From Anaerolineales bacterium (GTDB taxonomy: Bacteria; Chloroflexota; Anaerolineae; Anaerolineales; Villigracilaceae): a stretch of 8,446 bases of DNA. The notes under the pieces are model-generated. The model did not search any database. It saw nothing but the letters and a program-made list of their open reading frames with translations, and was not told the DNA's origin. The stretch is from positions 1 through 8,446 of the forward strand of contig JAFGKO010000240.1 in the NCBI GenBank assembly GCA_016928525.1, given 5' to 3'. The position numbers were made by a program, and so were the translations under genes. Numbering within the stretch: the stretch's first letter is position 1; each line of letters opens with the position of its first letter. Below are positions 1 to 6,319 of this stretch, piece after piece.

Positions 1-618
1 CCCTTGCGCGTGCGCGAGACCCGGCTGGCGGATGGCTCTCCCGCCTTCATGTCGGACGGCGCGCCGTCTGACTGCGTGGCGCTGCCCCTGCTGGGCCTGG
101 CCGAAGAAAAGGTCGACCTGGTCGTTTCCGGCATCAATCCCAACGCCAACATCGGTCATGACGTGACCTACTCTGGCACGGTCACAGCGGCCATGGAAGC
201 GGCCATCGCGGGCGTGTATGGCATTGCCGTATCGTTGGACTCTCCTGAGAACCACGGCGGCCTGCTGGATTACTCTGCGGCAGCAATTGTCGGGCGACGC
301 GTGGCCGAAAAGGTCATGGCTGTCGGGCTGCCTGACAGTGTGTTTTTGAATGTCAATGTGCCCTATTTGCAAGAAACCGAAATCAAAGGCTATCTGGTCA
401 CCCGCCAGGGACTGCGCGTCTACCGCGACGCGCTGGACAGACGCATCGATCCGCGCGGCAAGCCTTATTACTGGATCGGTGGCGAAGCCCCTACTGGCGT
501 GGACGAGCCCGGCACGGATTTCGGCGCGCTGCGGGCGGGATATGTCTCGATCACGCCGCTGCAATTGGATTTGACGGCGCGAGAGGCACTGGATATTCTG
601 AAAGCCTGGAGTTTTTAG
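1..618 (+). CDS. surE: SurE, 5'/3'-nucleotidase (survival protein E), 5'-truncated by window edge
   Basis: SurE removes phosphate from 5'- or 3'-nucleoside monophosphates in a metal-dependent reaction, with a role in nucleotide salvage and stress survival. The visible 205 residues contain the family core: a GAPSDCV segment (family GTPxDCV), LVVSGINPNANIGHDV with the metal- and phosphate-binding Ser and Asn, and YSGTVTAAMEA followed by AVSL. The C-terminal end has the typical DFGALRAGYVSITPLQLDLT. The frame is open from base 1, so the true start lies outside the window. SurE is usually about 250 residues, so roughly the first 50 are missing, including the N-terminal Asp-Asp metal ligands. A TTG near the edge lies inside the conserved domain and is not a real start. 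The gene stops with TAG and is followed by a palindromic repeat, not an obvious simple terminator. Family assignment is secure; substrate preference cannot be told. Confidence 0.95.
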   Translation, partial: PLRVRETRLADGSPAFMSDGAPSDCVALPLLGLAEEKVDLVVSGINPNANIGHDVTYSGTVTAAMEAAIAGVYGIAVSLDSPENHGGLLDYSAAAIVGRRVAEKVMAVGLPDSVFLNVNVPYLQETEIKGYLVTRQGLRVYRDALDRRIDPRGKPYYWIGGEAPTGVDEPGTDFGALRAGYVSITPLQLDLTAREALDILKAWSF

Positions 619-619
619 G

Positions 620-707
620 AATTGGGACGCAGATACACGCGGAAAAACGCTGATAAAGCGTTTAGAAGAAATCCGCAAAATCAGCGTTCATCAGCGTCCA
701 AAAGAAT
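620..707. repeat. Imperfect palindromic intergenic repeat
   Basis: The whole gap between surE and the ASCH gene is an imperfect inverted repeat. GGACGC at 625-630 is answered by GCGTCC at 694-699, and AACGCTGAT at 646-654 by ATCAGCGTT at 680-688. The right part has the direct repetition ATCAGCGTT-CATCAGCGTCC. From memory, sequences of this GGACGCAGAT...ATCAGCGTCC type are dispersed in many environmental bacterial genomes, but copy number here cannot be checked. It leaves the downstream gene with almost no dedicated leader. Confidence 0.6.
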
Positions 708-712
708 GAATT

Positions 713-1180
713 ATGGATAACGAAGCCATTCAAACCTACTGGCAAACCTTCATCGCCACCCTGCCCTCCGATTCGCCCTACCGGGACAAATCCTACATCT
801 CCGAAGGCTGGGGCGATGGCCCGGAAATGGCCGATGAATTGGGCGCGTTGATCGCCGCTGGCATCAAGACCGCTACCTGCTCCTCGCTCTGGGAGTGGGA
901 AGCCGAGGGCGAGGCCATGCCTGAACCCGGGCTCATCACAGTTGTCGTGGATGGGCACGGGCAGCCGCTCGGCATTGTTGAAACCGTGGAAGTCACAGTC
1001 CGCAAGTACAACGAAGTGGACGCCGATTTTGCGCGCGAGGAGGGCGAAGGCGACCTGTCCCTGGGTTACTGGCGGGAAGCGCACAAAAATTTTTTCTCGC
1101 GCTACCTGCCCAGGATCGGCAAAGCATTCAGCGCAGATATGCCGCTGGTGTGTGAGCGTTTCCGGTTGATCTACAAATAG
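713..1180 (+). CDS. ASCH-domain protein
   Basis: A 155-residue cytosolic protein covered by an ASCH domain, a PUA-like beta-barrel fold linked to RNA binding. Some members are small ribonucleases or, like E. coli YqfB, N4-acetylcytidine amidohydrolases. Visible family features are GIKTATCS (50-57, the Gly-Lys-Thr signature), a WEWEAEGEAMPEPG stretch leading into the barrel, IVETVEV (88-94) with the conserved Glu-Thr, and EGEGDLSLGYWREAH (110-124), typical of the longer YqfB-unlike ASCH subfamily. No signal peptide or membrane segment. The ATG follows the upstream repeat with only a weak purine stretch (AAAAGAA) as ribosome binding site. The small CxxC-protein gene starts 14 bp after its stop, so the two are probably co-transcribed. 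The domain call is firm; the reaction, if any, is not predictable from sequence. Confidence 0.9.
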   Translation: MDNEAIQTYWQTFIATLPSDSPYRDKSYISEGWGDGPEMADELGALIAAGIKTATCSSLWEWEAEGEAMPEPGLITVVVDGHGQPLGIVETVEVTVRKYNEVDADFAREEGEGDLSLGYWREAHKNFFSRYLPRIGKAFSADMPLVCERFRLIYK

Positions 1181-1194
1181 AAAGCGAGGTTCTG

Positions 1195-1476
1195 ATGGGA
1201 TTTCTCAAAAAACTGTTCGGCGGGGGAACCCCTTCATCAAGCTCTGACCTTTACACTTTCACTGTCCGCTGTGACCGTTGCGGCGAGACCATTGAAGGCA
1301 AGGTCAACCTGAGCAACGACTTGAGCCTGGATGATGAAGGCGGCTACAACGTCCGCAAGGTGCTGATGGGCAGCGGGCATTGCTTTCAGCAGATTGAAGT
1401 GACCTTGAAATTCGATGCCTCGCGGCAATTGCAGGAGAAGCAGATTAGCGGCGGAAAGTTTGTAGAAGAAAGTTAA
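1195..1476 (+). CDS. Small conserved-looking protein with CxxC/HC putative metal site
   Basis: A 93-residue protein I do not recognise by name. The N-terminus MGFLKKLFGGG is a short basic/hydrophobic peptide that could form an amphipathic membrane-associating helix, followed by a Gly/Ser linker. The body has C26-D-R-C29 and, after a beta-rich stretch, H62-C63, so four potential zinc ligands, and then alternating residues typical of beta strands. It could be a compact zinc-ribbon-like fold, which is inference. The ATG at 1195 has the upstream purine-rich AGCGAGG and lies 14 bp after the ASCH stop, which suggests one operon. The TAA is immediately followed by the terminal inverted repeat of a 149-bp repeat element. 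Codon pattern and a clean frame support a real gene, although overlapping reverse frames are also open. Confidence 0.75.
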   Translation: MGFLKKLFGGGTPSSSSDLYTFTVRCDRCGETIEGKVNLSNDLSLDDEGGYNVRKVLMGSGHCFQQIEVTLKFDASRQLQEKQISGGKFVEES

Positions 1477-1625
1477 TGTCATTGCCCCGCCAATGTGCGG
1501 CGGGGTTGCGAGGGCCGATGGTCGAGTAGGCGGTGTTCTTCCGCCGTATCGAGACCCAGCCCGAAGCAATCTCCAACTCGTCAGGGGATTGCTTCGTCGG
1601 GAAGAACACCCTCCTCGCAATGACA
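1477..1625. repeat. Composite MITE-like palindromic repeat with 9-bp terminal inverted repeats
   Basis: The gap is bounded by perfect 9-bp inverted ends, TGTCATTGC (1477-1485) and GCAATGACA (1617-1625). Inside are further pairs: TTGCGAGG 1506-1513 with CCTCGCAA 1613-1620, GGTGTTCTTCC 1532-1542 with GGAAGAACACC 1600-1610, and CGAAGCAATC 1562-1571 with GATTGCTTCG 1587-1596. The left arm also carries a local hairpin, CCCCGCC 1485-1491 with GGCGGGG 1499-1505, and a second partial one, GGTCGAGTAGGCGG 1520-1533 with CCGCCGTATCGAGACC 1541-1556. No coding potential for a transposase. Similar TCATTGCGAGG...GAAGCAATC repeats are, from memory, dispersed in many bacterial genomes. Confidence 0.8.
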
Positions 1626-1637
1626 GAAAGGTGATAT

Positions 1638-2030
1638 ATGCGTTTCACATCTCCCCCAAATCAACAGGCCTACTATGCTCAGGTCTGGGAACTGGTACGG
1701 CAAATTCCGGCGGGCAGGGTTGTCACCTATGGGCAGGTTGCCAAGATGCTGCCACCGCCGCAGGGCGTGGAAATCGAAGCCTACGCCGCTTTCGGTCCGC
1801 GCTGGGTGGGCGGTGCGATGGCGAACTGTCCCGATGACGTGCCCTGGCAGCGGGTGATCAATTCGAAGGGCGAGATCAGTCAACGCCCGGGGGCGCAGCG
1901 GCAAAAAGAATTGTTGCTGGAAGAAGGCGTGGTCTTCAACGAGAAGGGTCGTATCGATTTGAAAAAGTATGGCTGGGGAGGTGACGTCAATAGTTCCGAG
2001 ATACAGCAGCCCACTCTCTTCGATGTTTAA
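1638..2030 (+). CDS. Alkyltransferase-like (ATL) protein, MGMT family, no active-site cysteine
   Basis: A 130-residue member of the O6-alkylguanine-DNA alkyltransferase C-terminal domain family. True alkyltransferases carry PCHRV; here the motif at 69-73 is PWQRV, so the acceptor Cys is Trp and the following His is Gln. Replacement of Cys by Trp defines ATL proteins, which bind and flip O6-alkylguanine lesions and pass them to nucleotide excision repair without removing the alkyl group. Other binding features are intact: VVTYGQVAKML (28-38) with the helix-turn-helix and Tyr31, and PRWVGGAM (54-61) with R55 at the arginine-finger position. The segment PPPQGVEIEAYAAFG before the Arg finger is longer than in many relatives. 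The C-terminal extension past residue 105 is short and ends EIQQPTLFDV. ATG 1638 has GAAAGGTG just upstream. No N-terminal Ada-like domain. DNA-lesion sensing is confident by family; coupling to UvrA here is inference. Confidence 0.9.
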   Translation: MRFTSPPNQQAYYAQVWELVRQIPAGRVVTYGQVAKMLPPPQGVEIEAYAAFGPRWVGGAMANCPDDVPWQRVINSKGEISQRPGAQRQKELLLEEGVVFNEKGRIDLKKYGWGGDVNSSEIQQPTLFDV

Positions 2031-2070
2031 TTTTACGAAACAGTAGAGCACAGGTGGAGTGAACTGGCTC

Positions 2071-2694
2071 ATGCCAAAACTATGTCCAAAAATCATCCTG
2101 GAAGGCACACGTCTCACTTTCAAGACAGAGATCGCTTTTGCGCTCAATGAACATACGCGGATTGTCGGGCCGCGCAAGTATCGCTATCACTCGCCACTGG
2201 TTTCGGCGGAATGGTGCGCCTTCACGAACTTTCCCTGGGGCCGGGGATTGATCAACTTCGAGCCACAGGAAGAAGAGTTGGCCCTGGAAACCTATCAGAC
2301 ATGGGTGCGATTGTTCGAGTTACAGCGTTACTATTCCTGGATCGTCGACCGGTTCCACATTTCTACACAAATGTACCAATTGCGCAAATATGGCAAACAC
2401 TATGATTTCAAATGGCTCGAAGAACGGCTCTTTCCGCTAGGATTTCGCCTGGTCTACTGTACACGCACTCCAGAATCATTCGAAGTGGCCAGGGCGGAAC
2501 GGTTGAAGGTCTCGGGCAATCCCTCACAGTATGACGATTTACAAGTATTTGTAGAAGAGCAGGAGTTAATGAACAAATTGATCGGCGCATCCACCCTGCA
2601 AACGTTCACATTGGATATATCCGACAACGATGTCCCCAATGCGGTCGAAAATATCGCGGATTGGATGGAGCAAACGGATGGCCTTTATATGTGA
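2071..2694 (+). CDS. P-loop nucleoside/thymidylate-kinase-like protein with degenerate Walker A
   Basis: A protein of 207 residues from ATG 2071. Its layout is that of the deoxynucleoside kinase/dTMP kinase fold: hydrophobic strand IIL, then EGTRLTFKT (11-19) at the Walker A position, a DRFH (93-96) motif matching the DRY/DRH of that fold, a strand LVYCTRTPE (127-135), and an Arg-rich lid-like helix VARAERLKVSG (139-149). The Walker A departs from GxxxxGK[ST]: the Gly before Lys18 is Phe, while Lys and Thr remain. It may still bind nucleotide, or use an unusual substrate. No transmembrane segments. An alternative GTG at 2059 adds four residues. ATG is preferred because GGTGGAG at 2053-2059 lies 11 nt before it, whereas the GTG overlaps that purine stretch. 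It follows the ATL gene by 40 bp and ends 4 bp from a convergent gene. Kinase fold likely; substrate unknown. Confidence 0.7.
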   Translation: MPKLCPKIILEGTRLTFKTEIAFALNEHTRIVGPRKYRYHSPLVSAEWCAFTNFPWGRGLINFEPQEEELALETYQTWVRLFELQRYYSWIVDRFHISTQMYQLRKYGKHYDFKWLEERLFPLGFRLVYCTRTPESFEVARAERLKVSGNPSQYDDLQVFVEEQELMNKLIGASTLQTFTLDISDNDVPNAVENIADWMEQTDGLYM

Positions 2695-2698
2695 GCAT

Positions 2699-3736
2699 CT
2701 ACCTCTCCACCCTCACCCGCATCACATCGCGTCTGATGCCTCCAAACTTGTACTTGTAATCCTCGTCGCCGCGCATGAAGTCGAATTCGCTGCGCCCATT
2801 CTCGTTGGCCCATTGCAGCAGATAGCCGAGTAATACCCAGCCGGGGGATAGATCCTTATAACTAAAGTCCAGCCCGGAGTTGTAGACCCAGATGCGATTG
2901 CCATAATCGAAGTTGAGATACCCGGCAGCCTTCTTACCATCCACTTCGAGGAAAGCCAGTTGCAGAATGCCAGCCTTGAAGGCCGCGTGGATCATGGTCT
3001 TCATCTGTGTGCGCATGGTCTGGGTCAGGAAGGCCTGTTTGGCGGGATCCTGTGCCATCAGATGGCAGCAGGCCTCTGCTTCGGCATCCAAAGTGGACTC
3101 ATCGCTGACGATATACCAGTGCACGTTTTGTGCGCTCTCAGCGGCGCGGCGCATTTTGCGGCGGATCTCGTGGCGCTGCTTCTTGTCGATGCCTGCTAAA
3201 TATTCTTCGAAGTCACCAGGCAGTGGCACGGACAGCGACGGGCGGAAGGGCTCTGCTGTGAAATCCCAGCCACGTTTGGCGGATTCCACCTTCAGCGCAG
3301 CCAGGGTGGGAGAGTCATCGGGCAGGTTGTACCAATCGAATGTGGACCGGGCTAAGGCTGAGTTCGAAGCGAGAAAGTCCAGGGTTCCGGAGAGGAAACG
3401 AGGCAAGTCGACCGCTCGGACGATCAAGTCCAGATAATCTGAAATTTCGATGCTGCCCAGCAACATCAAGGCCTGCTGGCCATCATCCCGCTCCGTTTCA
3501 CTTCGGGGACTTTGTTCGGTCAGGAAGAGCGGGGCGATGCCGATCAGTCGGTTACTTTCACGGGCAGAGACCAGAACCAGTTCGGCCTGTTCCCATTCGC
3601 CGCCGCCGCAAGTCGCCCACCAGGCGCTGAGATATTCGTGCCGCAAAAAAGGGACATCGCTGATGCTTTCGGAGAGCAAAGCGTTCCATTCAACGGGGTC
3701 GAGTTCGGAGAAGTTGTTGTGAAGGGTGAATTTCAT
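2699..3736 (-). CDS. GNAT-fold acetyltransferase of the CelD/BcsL (Acetyltransf_6) family
   Basis: A 345-residue cytosolic protein with the two-domain GNAT arrangement of the CelD/BcsL family. These proteins transfer acyl groups, often in exopolysaccharide or cell-envelope biosynthesis, and are related to FemX-type transferases. The N-terminal half has WNALLSES, VPFLRHEYLSAWW (28-40) and LVLVSARE...LIGIAPLFL (53-72), the usual opening. The hallmark central helix is KKQRHEIRRKMRRA (185-198). The second GNAT fold covers about 255-335: ILQLAFLEVDGKKAAGYLNF, YNSGLDFSYKDLSPGWVLLGYLL, and the C-terminal EFDFMRGDEDYKYKFG (317-332), a strong family signature. It is transcribed leftward from ATG 3736 with no strong Shine-Dalgarno sequence (GGATC upstream only). 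The upstream side is the large palindrome shared with a divergent operon. It converges on the kinase-like gene with a 4-bp gap and no terminator hairpin between them. Substrate unknown. Confidence 0.9.
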   Translation of the reverse strand: MKFTLHNNFSELDPVEWNALLSESISDVPFLRHEYLSAWWATCGGGEWEQAELVLVSARESNRLIGIAPLFLTEQSPRSETERDDGQQALMLLGSIEISDYLDLIVRAVDLPRFLSGTLDFLASNSALARSTFDWYNLPDDSPTLAALKVESAKRGWDFTAEPFRPSLSVPLPGDFEEYLAGIDKKQRHEIRRKMRRAAESAQNVHWYIVSDESTLDAEAEACCHLMAQDPAKQAFLTQTMRTQMKTMIHAAFKAGILQLAFLEVDGKKAAGYLNFDYGNRIWVYNSGLDFSYKDLSPGWVLLGYLLQWANENGRSEFDFMRGDEDYKYKFGGIRRDVMRVRVER

Positions 3737-3752
3737 AATGATCCAAATATTT

Positions 3753-3852
3753 TAACCGCCAAGAAGTAGAGAACGCCAAGGCTTGTTTAAAATCGCCAAG
3801 TTTTCTTGGCGAACTTCGAAAATTACTTGGCGCTTTGGCACCTTGGCGGTTA
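3753..3852. repeat. Symmetrical 100-bp palindrome with six CGCCAAG/CTTGGCG heptamers
   Basis: Three forward CGCCAAG copies (3757-3763, 3774-3780, 3794-3800) face three reverse CTTGGCG copies (3805-3811, 3826-3832, 3842-3848) about a centre between 3802 and 3803. The outer arms extend to an 11-bp perfect pair, TAACCGCCAAG 3753-3763 with CTTGGCGGTTA 3842-3852. The inner stem is TCGCCAAG 3793-3800 with CTTGGCGA 3805-3812 around a TTTT loop. It occupies most of the gap between two divergent genes. It could be a dispersed repeat, a cruciform or a multi-site operator. Confidence 0.8.
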
Positions 3853-3865
3853 TTTTGTGTAAGTC

Positions 3866-3892
3866 TTGTCGTTCAGATTTTACCAGTATAAT
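3866..3892 (+). promoter_or_regulatory. Putative sigma-70-type promoter for the 3922-7351 operon
   Basis: A perfect TATAAT lies at 3887-3892, 29 bp before the GTG start at 3922. A partial -35, TTGTCG at 3866-3871, matches 4 of 6 consensus bases with a short 15-bp spacer. It sits directly downstream of the palindrome, so the palindrome could affect access to it. The predicted leader would be about 20 nt and has no clear Shine-Dalgarno sequence. Confidence 0.5.
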
Positions 3893-3921
3893 GATGGCAA
3901 CCTGACTGATAATCTTACGCC

Positions 3922-6306
3922 GTGACTACACTTGACCTGACCCTCCTCCCCCTCTATCGCCTGAAAAACCAGGAACTGTCCGCCTTGCCCGGCCTACTGG
4001 CGATGACACCGCCGCGCAAGGTTGCGCGTGGCCGCGAGTATGACCGCCTGATCGTCTACCTAGTGCTGACGGGCAAGGCTACTCTTTCCACTGCTGAGTA
4101 TTTGCAACTGACCAGCCGGACGGCCAACCGTTTCTTTGAAACACCCGGCGCGCTGACGACTGCCATGCGCGCCTCCGTCGAAGCGCTCAACCGCGCCCTG
4201 CTTGATCGCAACATGGGCTCTACCGGGCAAGGCCAATATGCCCTCGGCACCCTGGTGCTGGCGGTCCTGCGCGGCGCGCAATGCACGCTGTTGCAATCCG
4301 GTCCGACGCATGTCTACAACCTGGGAAGCGAGGCCATGCAACACATCCACGATCCATCGCTTTCGGGCAAGGGCCTTGGAGTGAGCCAATCGGCCGCCCT
4401 TCATTTCACCCAGTTCGAACTAAGTCCAGGGGACAGGCTGATTTTTTCCGGCAAGCCGCCAGCCGAATGGGAGCGATTGTACGGCGAAGAAAAGCATCCC
4501 TCGTCGATCGAAGCGACCCGGCGACGCCTGCTCTCCATGACCAGGGGCGATGTGAACGCCGTTCTCATCCAGGCGCAGGAAGGGGGCGGTGGACTGACCC
4601 TGTTGCGCCCCGCGCCGGCAGGGGGCAAGGCGTCTAAAGAGATCGCTCCCGCAAAAGTTCCCCCCGCGCCTCCCCCTGGGACCGAAAACCTGCCACCGCT
4701 GCGTCAACCGGATGCTATCCCCGAGCCAGGTCTTGCCAGCGATTTCGAAGAAGAATTTCCTGAAGAGGTAGAGCCTGAATTTTCGCCTTCGGCTTATGCC
4801 ATCCCGCCCCAGCCAGAAGACGAAGAGTTGCCCGAAATCGAGACAGTCTCTCCGCAATTCCCGGCCTCGATCCCGCGTGTTGCGTTGCCTGAACCGGAAG
4901 CGCCTCCCCTGCGCGAAATGGACGAACCCATCATGGACGAGCCGGAAGAACCGGATGAGCCGGATGAACCGCGCCAGCCGTCCGAGACTGCCCGTCAGGT
5001 GGCGCGCGGGCTGGTAGGCGGTATGCGCGCCTCCCGCCGCCTGGGCGCTGCGCTCTCCCGGAATCTGCAAAAGTTCCTGCCTAATTTGCTGCCGGATGGC
5101 AATAGCAACATGGCCTCCTCGACCGTCATGATGGCTTTCATCTCTGTCGTCGTCCCGCTCCTGGTGGTCGTAGCCGGGGTGACGGCCTACTTGAAGTTTG
5201 GACGCAGCTACCAGTTTGACAATCTCTACCTGCAAGCCCAGGCCGCCCGTGATCAGGCCCAAAGTGCGACCGATCCCGCGCGTCAGCGTGACCGCTGGCA
5301 GGCAGTGCTGCTCTATCTGGACCAGGCGGAATACTACCGCCAGACGCCTGAGTCGGATGCGTTACGAGATGAAGCCCAGTCCAACCTGGACACTTTGCAG
5401 GGCATCCAACGCCTGAACTTTTACCCGGCTTTCGCAGGCGGTGTCAACGCGCAGATCAGCCGCCTGGCCGCCAACGAAACCGATCTGTATATGCTGGATG
5501 CCGAGCGCGGTCGCGTCTTGCATGCCAGCCAGGTCGGGCGTAACTTTGAAATGGATGAGGCCTTCCGCTGCCAACCGGGGCAGTATGGCGATTACCAGGT
5601 CGGTCCCATTGTGGATATCCTCATCCTGCCGCGCCTGAATTCGCTCAACGCCGCCGTCCTGGGAATCGATGCGGGCGGCAACCTGTTGTATTGTTCACCT
5701 GGAGAGGTCGGGCAGGCCATCCCTCTGCCCGTGCCGGATAGTAACTGGGGCCGTGTAACCGGCTTCACCTACGATAGTGGCAGCCTGTACGTTCTGGATG
5801 CGCCTTCCCGCGCCATCTGGGTTTATCCCGGCAAGGATGCCTCCTTCATTGACCGGCCCTATTTCTTCTTTGGCGGGCAGATTCCGGAGATTGAGGATTC
5901 GATCGACCTGGCCGTCAATGGCGACGAACTGTTCATGCTGCATGCTGACGGGCATTTGTCCACCTGCTCCTACAGCCGCCTGGAGACTGTGCCCACGCGC
6001 TGCCAGGACCCGGCTCCGTTGGTCCATTCACTTCCAGCTTATAACGACATCGACTTGTTTGCCCAGGCTCACATCACACAGATGCAGATCACCCTGCCCC
6101 CGGATTCGAATCTGCTGTTGCTGGATGCCGATAACCGCAGTGTTTTGCGGGTCAGCTCGCGCACCCTGGAACTGCAAAACCAGATCTATCCCATGCCGGG
6201 TGCCTCCCTCAGGCCTGGCCCAGCGGGTGCGATGACGGTCAATCCCAACCGTGTGCTGTTCCTGGCGGTGGATGACCAGGTCTATTTCGCAGCGGATATG
6301 CCGTAG
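3922..6306 (+). CDS. Membrane protein: PP2C-like (apparently inactive) domain, acidic linker, one TM helix, beta-propeller-like domain
   Basis: A 794-residue protein. Residues ~35-228 resemble a PP2C-family phosphatase fold: YALGTLVLAVLRGAQ then QSGPTHVYNL where active enzymes have a GDSRxY strand, and FELSPGDRLIFSGKPP where they have a GDxLLLxSDGL strand. The metal-binding Asp residues are absent at both, so catalysis is unlikely. Residues ~231-355 are a Pro/Glu/Asp-rich linker. An Arg-rich segment (358-384) precedes one transmembrane helix (~402-424), which implies a cytoplasmic N-terminus and an outside C-terminus. Residues ~430-497 are helical and TPR-like. The rest has repeating blade-like strands, LYMLDAERGRVLHA (522), LYVLDAPSRAIWVY (622), LFMLHADGHLSTC (670) and LLLLDADNRSVLRV (731), as in NHL/YWTD-like propellers. 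GTG 3922 is chosen because the sequence just after it is protein-like and a -10 box fits; an in-frame ATG at 4003 is possible. The next gene begins 13 bp after its stop. Domain order is seen; a sensing or scaffold role is inferred. Confidence 0.8.
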   Translation: MTTLDLTLLPLYRLKNQELSALPGLLAMTPPRKVARGREYDRLIVYLVLTGKATLSTAEYLQLTSRTANRFFETPGALTTAMRASVEALNRALLDRNMGSTGQGQYALGTLVLAVLRGAQCTLLQSGPTHVYNLGSEAMQHIHDPSLSGKGLGVSQSAALHFTQFELSPGDRLIFSGKPPAEWERLYGEEKHPSSIEATRRRLLSMTRGDVNAVLIQAQEGGGGLTLLRPAPAGGKASKEIAPAKVPPAPPPGTENLPPLRQPDAIPEPGLASDFEEEFPEEVEPEFSPSAYAIPPQPEDEELPEIETVSPQFPASIPRVALPEPEAPPLREMDEPIMDEPEEPDEPDEPRQPSETARQVARGLVGGMRASRRLGAALSRNLQKFLPNLLPDGNSNMASSTVMMAFISVVVPLLVVVAGVTAYLKFGRSYQFDNLYLQAQAARDQAQSATDPARQRDRWQAVLLYLDQAEYYRQTPESDALRDEAQSNLDTLQGIQRLNFYPAFAGGVNAQISRLAANETDLYMLDAERGRVLHASQVGRNFEMDEAFRCQPGQYGDYQVGPIVDILILPRLNSLNAAVLGIDAGGNLLYCSPGEVGQAIPLPVPDSNWGRVTGFTYDSGSLYVLDAPSRAIWVYPGKDASFIDRPYFFFGGQIPEIEDSIDLAVNGDELFMLHADGHLSTCSYSRLETVPTRCQDPAPLVHSLPAYNDIDLFAQAHITQMQITLPPDSNLLLLDADNRSVLRVSSRTLELQNQIYPMPGASLRPGPAGAMTVNPNRVLFLAVDDQVYFAADMP

Positions 6307-6309
6307 CGT

Positions 6310-6315
6310 AGGAGG
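6310..6315 (+). promoter_or_regulatory. Shine-Dalgarno site deciding the start at 6320
   Basis: A perfect AGGAGG lies in the 13-bp gap after the propeller-protein stop and 4 nt before ATG 6320. It is the strongest ribosome binding site on the plus strand here. The spacing is short, and a second in-frame ATG at 6392, preceded by GGGGAAGAA, remains a possible start. The site argues for translation of the second gene at least as strong as the first, which has no clear site. Confidence 0.7.
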
Positions 6316-6319
6316 TCGT

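Noticed and set aside
662..1084. Open reading frame of 140 codons on the minus strand
   Set aside because: Lies opposite the ASCH gene, which has clear family motifs. The reverse frame has no recognisable domain.
1477..1625. Insertion sequence
   Set aside because: Has inverted ends but is far too short for a transposase, and no transposase fragment is encoded; at most a non-autonomous element.
1493..1837. Plus-strand open frame across the repeat and into the ATL gene, and minus-strand frames over 1237-1648 and 1581-2177
   Set aside because: Their translations run through the palindromic repeat and out of frame through real genes; no family features.
2913..3437. 174-codon plus-strand open frame opposite the acetyltransferase
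   Set aside because: The minus-strand frame has full CelD/BcsL signatures over the same DNA.
3753..3852. CRISPR-like array from the repeated CGCCAAG units
   Set aside because: Units are 7 bp, alternate in orientation about a centre and have irregular short spacing; no cas genes are in the window.
4420..5262. 280-codon minus-strand open frame inside the PP2C-like gene
   Set aside because: GC-rich codon mirror of the plus-strand gene, very rich in Arg/Gly/His, no start context or domain.
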